DNA from: Phytohabitans aurantiacus
Lineage (GTDB): Bacteria; Actinomycetota; Actinomycetes; Mycobacteriales; Micromonosporaceae
DNA: 64,000 nucleotides
Assembly: GCF_027923225.1 (NCBI RefSeq)
Contig: NZ_BSDI01000002.1
Span: 131,789 to 195,788 of the forward strand
Direction: 5' to 3'
Shown here: one piece after another, positions 60,624-64,000 of the stretch
Layout: each line of letters opens with the position of its first letter
Position numbering within the stretch: position 1 is the stretch's first letter
Translations under genes and position numbers: made by a program
The notes under the pieces: generated by a model
What the model was told of the DNA's origin: nothing
What the model saw: only the letters and a program-made list of their open reading frames with translations
Databases searched by the model: none

Positions 60624-61847
60624 TCAGCAGCTGCCGACGGCGCAGACGTTGAGGAAGCCGAGCTCCGGGAGGATGAACCGCCATCCGCTGAAGGTGGAGA
60701 TGAGCCGGTTGTCGATGACGCTGCTTCCCCAGTGGATTCCGACGACCTTCACGTCGTTGGTGGAGGGCGAGTTGGTGATTTCGAATACCGGCGCGCCGCT
60801 GTCTCCGTCGGCGGACGTGTAGTCGGCCAGGTCCTGGCAGAGCAAGGTGATGTTGGTGTCCCGCACCGTGCGGCTGGCGCACGTCCTGACCACCGTGCCC
60901 TGGGTCCGTCCGGTCGCCTGGCCCACCTTCTGCACCGTGTTGCCGACGGTGGTATCGAACGCGTTGGTGACGCGGAACGTGTCCGTGCCGTTCCAGGTGG
61001 TCGAGTCCAGCGCGGGCCGTGCGATGCGACCGACCGCGACCTCCGCGTCGGCGCGTACGAAGTTGGTGTCACTGAGCCGGCACCGCTCCCCGGCCGGGCA
61101 GGTCCCGCCCGTCTTGAAGGGCGGGTCGACCATCTCGGCGCCGACCAGGTCGCTGTTGCCGGCGGCCCGAGTGGACTGCCAGTAGAGGCCGTTGTCGACA
61201 CTGCTCCGCACGGAGGAGCAATGTGAGTTGGTGACGAAGCCGAAAACGCCGCCGCGGATCGCGGGCAGGCCCAACGTGCACTGCCCGGTGGCGTTCGTCG
61301 CCGCGTACTGGATCAGGACGCCGCCGCGCAATGGCCTGTTGCGGTCGCGCAGCGTGGGCGTGACAGGGGTGGCGGTGACGATGTCGACCGCGGCCGGCGG
61401 GATGCCGAGCAGGGCGAGCGACGCCTTGACGCGTTTGCCGGTCGCGGCGGGATCCTCGACGCCCACGGTGAGGCGGTTGTTGCGGTCGTCGACGTCCGTC
61501 AGTGTCACGCCGGACTTTCCGAGCAGGCCCGCCAGCCGGTCATGCCAGCCCTTCAACTGCGCGAACGTGTAGTCGGCCCGATGAACCACGACCGTGGTCG
61601 CGCCGGCGAACGCCGCGCGCGCCCGCCCGGCTCCGGTCGCGGTCGGCTTGGTCAGCCACACGTGGAGCGCGCCGTCCGTGCCTACGTACGCCCCACCGAA
61701 CTCCGGTACGTCTTTCATCGCCGCCACCAACTGCGTGTCGGCGGTGGTGGCGGCGGCCTCCACTTCGGACGTTACGGCGAGGCTCGTCGTGGTCGTACCA
61801 ACCAACGCGATCATCGCGACGGTGGCGCGCGGTAGTCGTCGGCGCAT
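60624..61847 (-). CDS. secreted S1-family serine peptidase
   Basis: Secreted protein of 407 residues. A signal peptide (about 1-32) is followed by a pro-region (about 33-165) and a chymotrypsin-like domain. The putative triad is His209 (VTNSHCS), Asp260 (LSDTNFV) and Ser350 (DGDSGAP). His lies in NSHC instead of the usual AAHC and Ser in GDSGAP, as in other actinobacterial S1 members with chaplin-like or unknown roles. At least six Cys suggest several disulfides. ATG 61847. Single-gene unit. Confidence 0.85.
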   Translation of the reverse strand: MRRRLPRATVAMIALVGTTTTSLAVTSEVEAAATTADTQLVAAMKDVPEFGGAYVGTDGALHVWLTKPTATGAGRARAAFAGATTVVVHRADYTFAQLKGWHDRLAGLLGKSGVTLTDVDDRNNRLTVGVEDPAATGKRVKASLALLGIPPAAVDIVTATPVTPTLRDRNRPLRGGVLIQYAATNATGQCTLGLPAIRGGVFGFVTNSHCSSVRSSVDNGLYWQSTRAAGNSDLVGAEMVDPPFKTGGTCPAGERCRLSDTNFVRADAEVAVGRIARPALDSTTWNGTDTFRVTNAFDTTVGNTVQKVGQATGRTQGTVVRTCASRTVRDTNITLLCQDLADYTSADGDSGAPVFEITNSPSTNDVKVVGIHWGSSVIDNRLISTFSGWRFILPELGFLNVCAVGSC

Positions 61848-61927
61848 GAGACCTCCCTGGATCGCCTACGGGGTACTGGCAGCATGCAGGAGGGTGTTCA
61901 TCGATCACGCACAAGTTCTTCATACGG

Positions 61928-61987
61928 GCTCAGGAGTCGGGAGCCCAGGAGTCGGGGGCTCAGGAAGCGGGAGCTCAGGAAGCGGCG
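61928..61987. repeat. four tandem 15-bp repeats at end of GH42 gene
   Basis: Four units of 15 bases follow one another: GCTCAGGAGTCGGGA, GCCCAGGAGTCGGGG, GCTCAGGAAGCGGGA and GCTCAGGAAGCGGCG. The last includes the GH42 stop codon region (61975-61977). The array therefore extends from the coding end into the 3' untranslated region. The rest of the gap 61848-61927 shows nothing else. Confidence 0.85.
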
Positions 61988-63966
61988 CGCAGCACGCGGA
62001 CCTCGCCAGCCGGCAGGGGCAGAACGCCGTGGCACGGAGCGCCGGTGAGTAGCTCCTTGCCGGAGGCGGTCAGCTCCACGTCGCGGTCGGAGTGGTTGAT
62101 CGCGATCAGGTAGCTGGCGGAGTCGCCGGCGCGGCGGACCAGCTCCACGCCCTCCGGCACCCCTTCGTCGGGAATGAGGCCGGCGTCGGCGAGCACCGCG
62201 TCGAGGTCGCGGCCGTTCAGGCGGGTGGAGACGTACCAGGCGGTGCCGCTGCCCAGACGGTGGCGGGTGACGGCGGGCTCGCCGGCGGCTGGACCGTCCA
62301 GGTATCGCCGCATCGGCTCGGCCCCAGCGAGTACAAGGCGTTCGGTCCACACGTCGCCGGTCACATCACCATCGAGCCGTACCCGGGAATCGGCGCGCAG
62401 CGGCAGGAACTCCTCCACGGACAGGCCGAGCACCTCCCGCAGCGCGCCCGGGTGGCCGCCCGGATGCACCGTCTCGTTCTCGTCCACGATGCCGGAGAAG
62501 TACGAGACCACCGCCGTGCCGCCGTCGCGCACGAAGCCGGCGAGGTTGGCCGCCGCTCGTGACGTCATCAGGTACAGGCTCGGCACCAGCACCATCGGGT
62601 ACCCGGACAGGTCGCTGTCGGGGTGGACGAAGTCGACGGTGCGATGCGCCCGCCAGGCGCGTTCGTAGTACGCCGACAGCCGCTCCAGGTAGCCATGGTC
62701 GATGGAGGGGCGCCACTCCAGTTCGAGGGCCCACCACGACTCCCAGTCCCACATGATGCCGATGTCCGGGACGACCCGCGTGCCCACCAGCTCGTCCAGA
62801 TTGGACAGATCGGCGCCGAGCCGGACCACGTCGCGCCAGATCCGGGTACCGGTGCCGCCGTGCGGCAGCATCGCCGAGTGGAACTTCTCGGCCCCGAACC
62901 GCGACGCGCGCCACTGGAAGAACAGCGCGGAGTCGGCGCCGCGAGCGATGTGCGCGAAGCTGTTGCGGCGCATTTCGCCGGGTCTCTTGGCGATGTTGCG
63001 TGGCTGCCAGTTGACCGCGCCGGTGGAGTGCTCCATGAGCAGCCAGGGGCGCCCGCGCGCCACCGATCGGGTGAGGTCGGCGGCCATGGCCAGTTCGATG
63101 TGGTTGTCGGTGCGCTCGGCCTGCAGGTAGTGGTCGTTGGAGACGACGTCCACTTCGGACGCCCACTGCCAGTAGTCCATCCACTTGCAGTTGGGCACCA
63201 TGAAGTTCGTCGTGACCGGTACGCCGGGCGCCAGCCGGTGCAGCACGTCGCGCTCGGCGCGAAAGCAGGCCAGATACTCCGCTGAGGTGAACCGCATGTA
63301 GTCCAGTTGCTGGGCGGGGTTGACGCCGGGCGGCGCGAGGCGGGGTGGGTCGATCTCCTCCCAGTCGCCGTACCGCTGGCCCCAGAACGTGGTGCCCCAC
63401 GCCGCATTGAGCGCGTCCAGCGTGCCGTACCGCTGGCGTAGCCAATCCCGGAACGCCGTCGCCGAGGTCTCGCAGTAGCAGGGTGTGCTGGCCCAGCCGT
63501 ACTCGTTGTGCACGTGCCACAGCACCAGCGCGGGGTGGTCGCCGTACCGGCGCGCGAGCTGGGCGGCGATACCCGTGGCGGCCTCCCGGTAGGCGGGTGA
63601 GCTGGGGCAGAACGCGTGCCGCGCGCCGCCGCCGAGCGCGTGCCCTTCGCGGGTGACCTGGCGGGTGTCGGGATGCCGCCGGAAGAACCACGCGGGCGGG
63701 GCTGCCGTCGGGGTGGCCAGGTCGACGGCGATGCCCGCGTCGTGCAGCATGTCGACGACTCGGTCCAGCCAGCCGAAGTCGTATTCGCCCGGCGCCGGCT
63801 CCATCGACGCCCACGCGAAGATGCCGACGCTGACCAGGTTGACGCCCGCCTCGCGCATCAGCCGCACGTCTTCGTGCCACACCGGCTCGGGCCACTGCTC
63901 GGGGTTGTAGTCCCCGCCGTAACCGATCTTGCCGAGGTGGCGCAGCGTGCGGGCGGCGTCGTTCAT
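61975..63966 (-). CDS. GH42 beta-galactosidase
   Basis: Cytosolic enzyme of 663 residues, no signal peptide, that releases galactose from beta-galactosides such as those imported from pectic galactan. It starts GGDYNPEQWPEPVW, as is usual for GH42. The acid/base is Glu155 (HVHNEYG) and the nucleophile Glu312 (LLMEHSTG). Cys120, Cys163 and Cys165 may form the zinc cluster seen in some members. Trimerisation and C-terminal beta domains follow. ATG 63966. A perfect LacI-type palindrome lies 14 bases upstream, and the 3' end runs into tandem repeats. Confidence 0.95.
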   Translation of the reverse strand: MNDAARTLRHLGKIGYGGDYNPEQWPEPVWHEDVRLMREAGVNLVSVGIFAWASMEPAPGEYDFGWLDRVVDMLHDAGIAVDLATPTAAPPAWFFRRHPDTRQVTREGHALGGGARHAFCPSSPAYREAATGIAAQLARRYGDHPALVLWHVHNEYGWASTPCYCETSATAFRDWLRQRYGTLDALNAAWGTTFWGQRYGDWEEIDPPRLAPPGVNPAQQLDYMRFTSAEYLACFRAERDVLHRLAPGVPVTTNFMVPNCKWMDYWQWASEVDVVSNDHYLQAERTDNHIELAMAADLTRSVARGRPWLLMEHSTGAVNWQPRNIAKRPGEMRRNSFAHIARGADSALFFQWRASRFGAEKFHSAMLPHGGTGTRIWRDVVRLGADLSNLDELVGTRVVPDIGIMWDWESWWALELEWRPSIDHGYLERLSAYYERAWRAHRTVDFVHPDSDLSGYPMVLVPSLYLMTSRAAANLAGFVRDGGTAVVSYFSGIVDENETVHPGGHPGALREVLGLSVEEFLPLRADSRVRLDGDVTGDVWTERLVLAGAEPMRRYLDGPAAGEPAVTRHRLGSGTAWYVSTRLNGRDLDAVLADAGLIPDEGVPEGVELVRRAGDSASYLIAINHSDRDVELTASGKELLTGAPCHGVLPLPAGEVRVLRAAS

Positions 63967-63979
63967 CGGGGCTCCTCGC

Positions 63980-63993
63980 TGTGAGCGCTCACA
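63980..63993. promoter_or_regulatory. LacI-type operator upstream of GH42 gene
   Basis: TGTGAGCGCTCACA is a perfect 14-bp palindrome with central CG, a classical LacI-family site, just before the beta-galactosidase start. The regulator gene is not in the window or not adjacent on this side. Confidence 0.75.
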
Positions 63994-64000
63994 AAACGTG

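Noticed and set aside
61928..61987. Possible CRISPR array
   Set aside because: The units are contiguous 15-mers without spacers, so it is a simple tandem repeat.

Overview
The window is high-GC DNA with GTG/TTG starts, GTGA/ATGA stop-start overlaps, LacI/TetR/MarR/ArsR/HxlR regulators and secreted carbohydrate-active enzymes joined by Pro/Thr linkers to CBM2 domains. This points to a filamentous actinobacterium, most plausibly Micromonosporaceae (inferred from style of gene content, not from a marker gene). No rRNA, tRNA, CRISPR array, integrase or transposase was recognised.

Layout. 0-6.1 kb: a peptidase fragment, then an arsenic-type cassette (ArsR, ArsN1-like acetyltransferase, Cys-tailed flavoprotein, MFS transporter, convergent ArsO-like monooxygenase, second ArsR) that lacks recognisable arsenite efflux (ArsB/Acr3) and arsenate reductase genes. 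6.1-12.8 kb: redox and xenobiotic genes arranged as regulator/enzyme pairs (aromatic hydroxylase, MarR with quinone oxidoreductase, TetR with a second oxidoreductase, TetR with a TetX-like monooxygenase), several with visible palindromic operators. 12.8-16.4 kb: a possible leader peptide, rsgA, a GNAT enzyme, an XRE/MmyB regulator and an SDR. 16.5-19.1 kb: a LacI regulator next to a CBM2-GH62 arabinofuranosidase with an operator between them.

19.2-28.6 kb: a small secreted protein, a lipoprotein-adaptor-ATPase-permease ABC operon, then two co-translated secreted proteins, a 1057-residue repeat protein and a DUF5722 glycosidase-like protein, that share a roughly 120-residue Cys-containing C-terminal repeat. 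28.5-34.7 kb: a GlxA-type AraC regulator opposite a dienelactone hydrolase, then an ABC transporter divergent from an OmpR/histidine kinase pair. 34.7-39.1 kb: a patchwork of small orphan genes (barstar-like, HEAT-like, nitrilase) and decayed genes (P-loop kinase, methyltransferase and other remnants).

39.2-64 kb: further plant-polysaccharide enzymes (GH141-like beta-helix, GH43-like beta-propeller, CBM2-GH10 xylanase, CBM2-PL11 rhamnogalacturonan lyase, GH42 beta-galactosidase) interspersed with a NarL-type two-component system, TetR/HxlR regulators, two secreted S1 peptidases, an FHA protein, an Lnt-like membrane amidase and an unusual LysR-HTH/alpha-beta hydrolase fusion. The carbohydrate enzymes sit singly, several behind their own palindromes of LacI type, so the window looks like dispersed regulons for xylan, arabinan, pectin and galactan breakdown rather than one polysaccharide locus. 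A short palindromic repeat occurs in at least three intergenic places between 37 and 48 kb.
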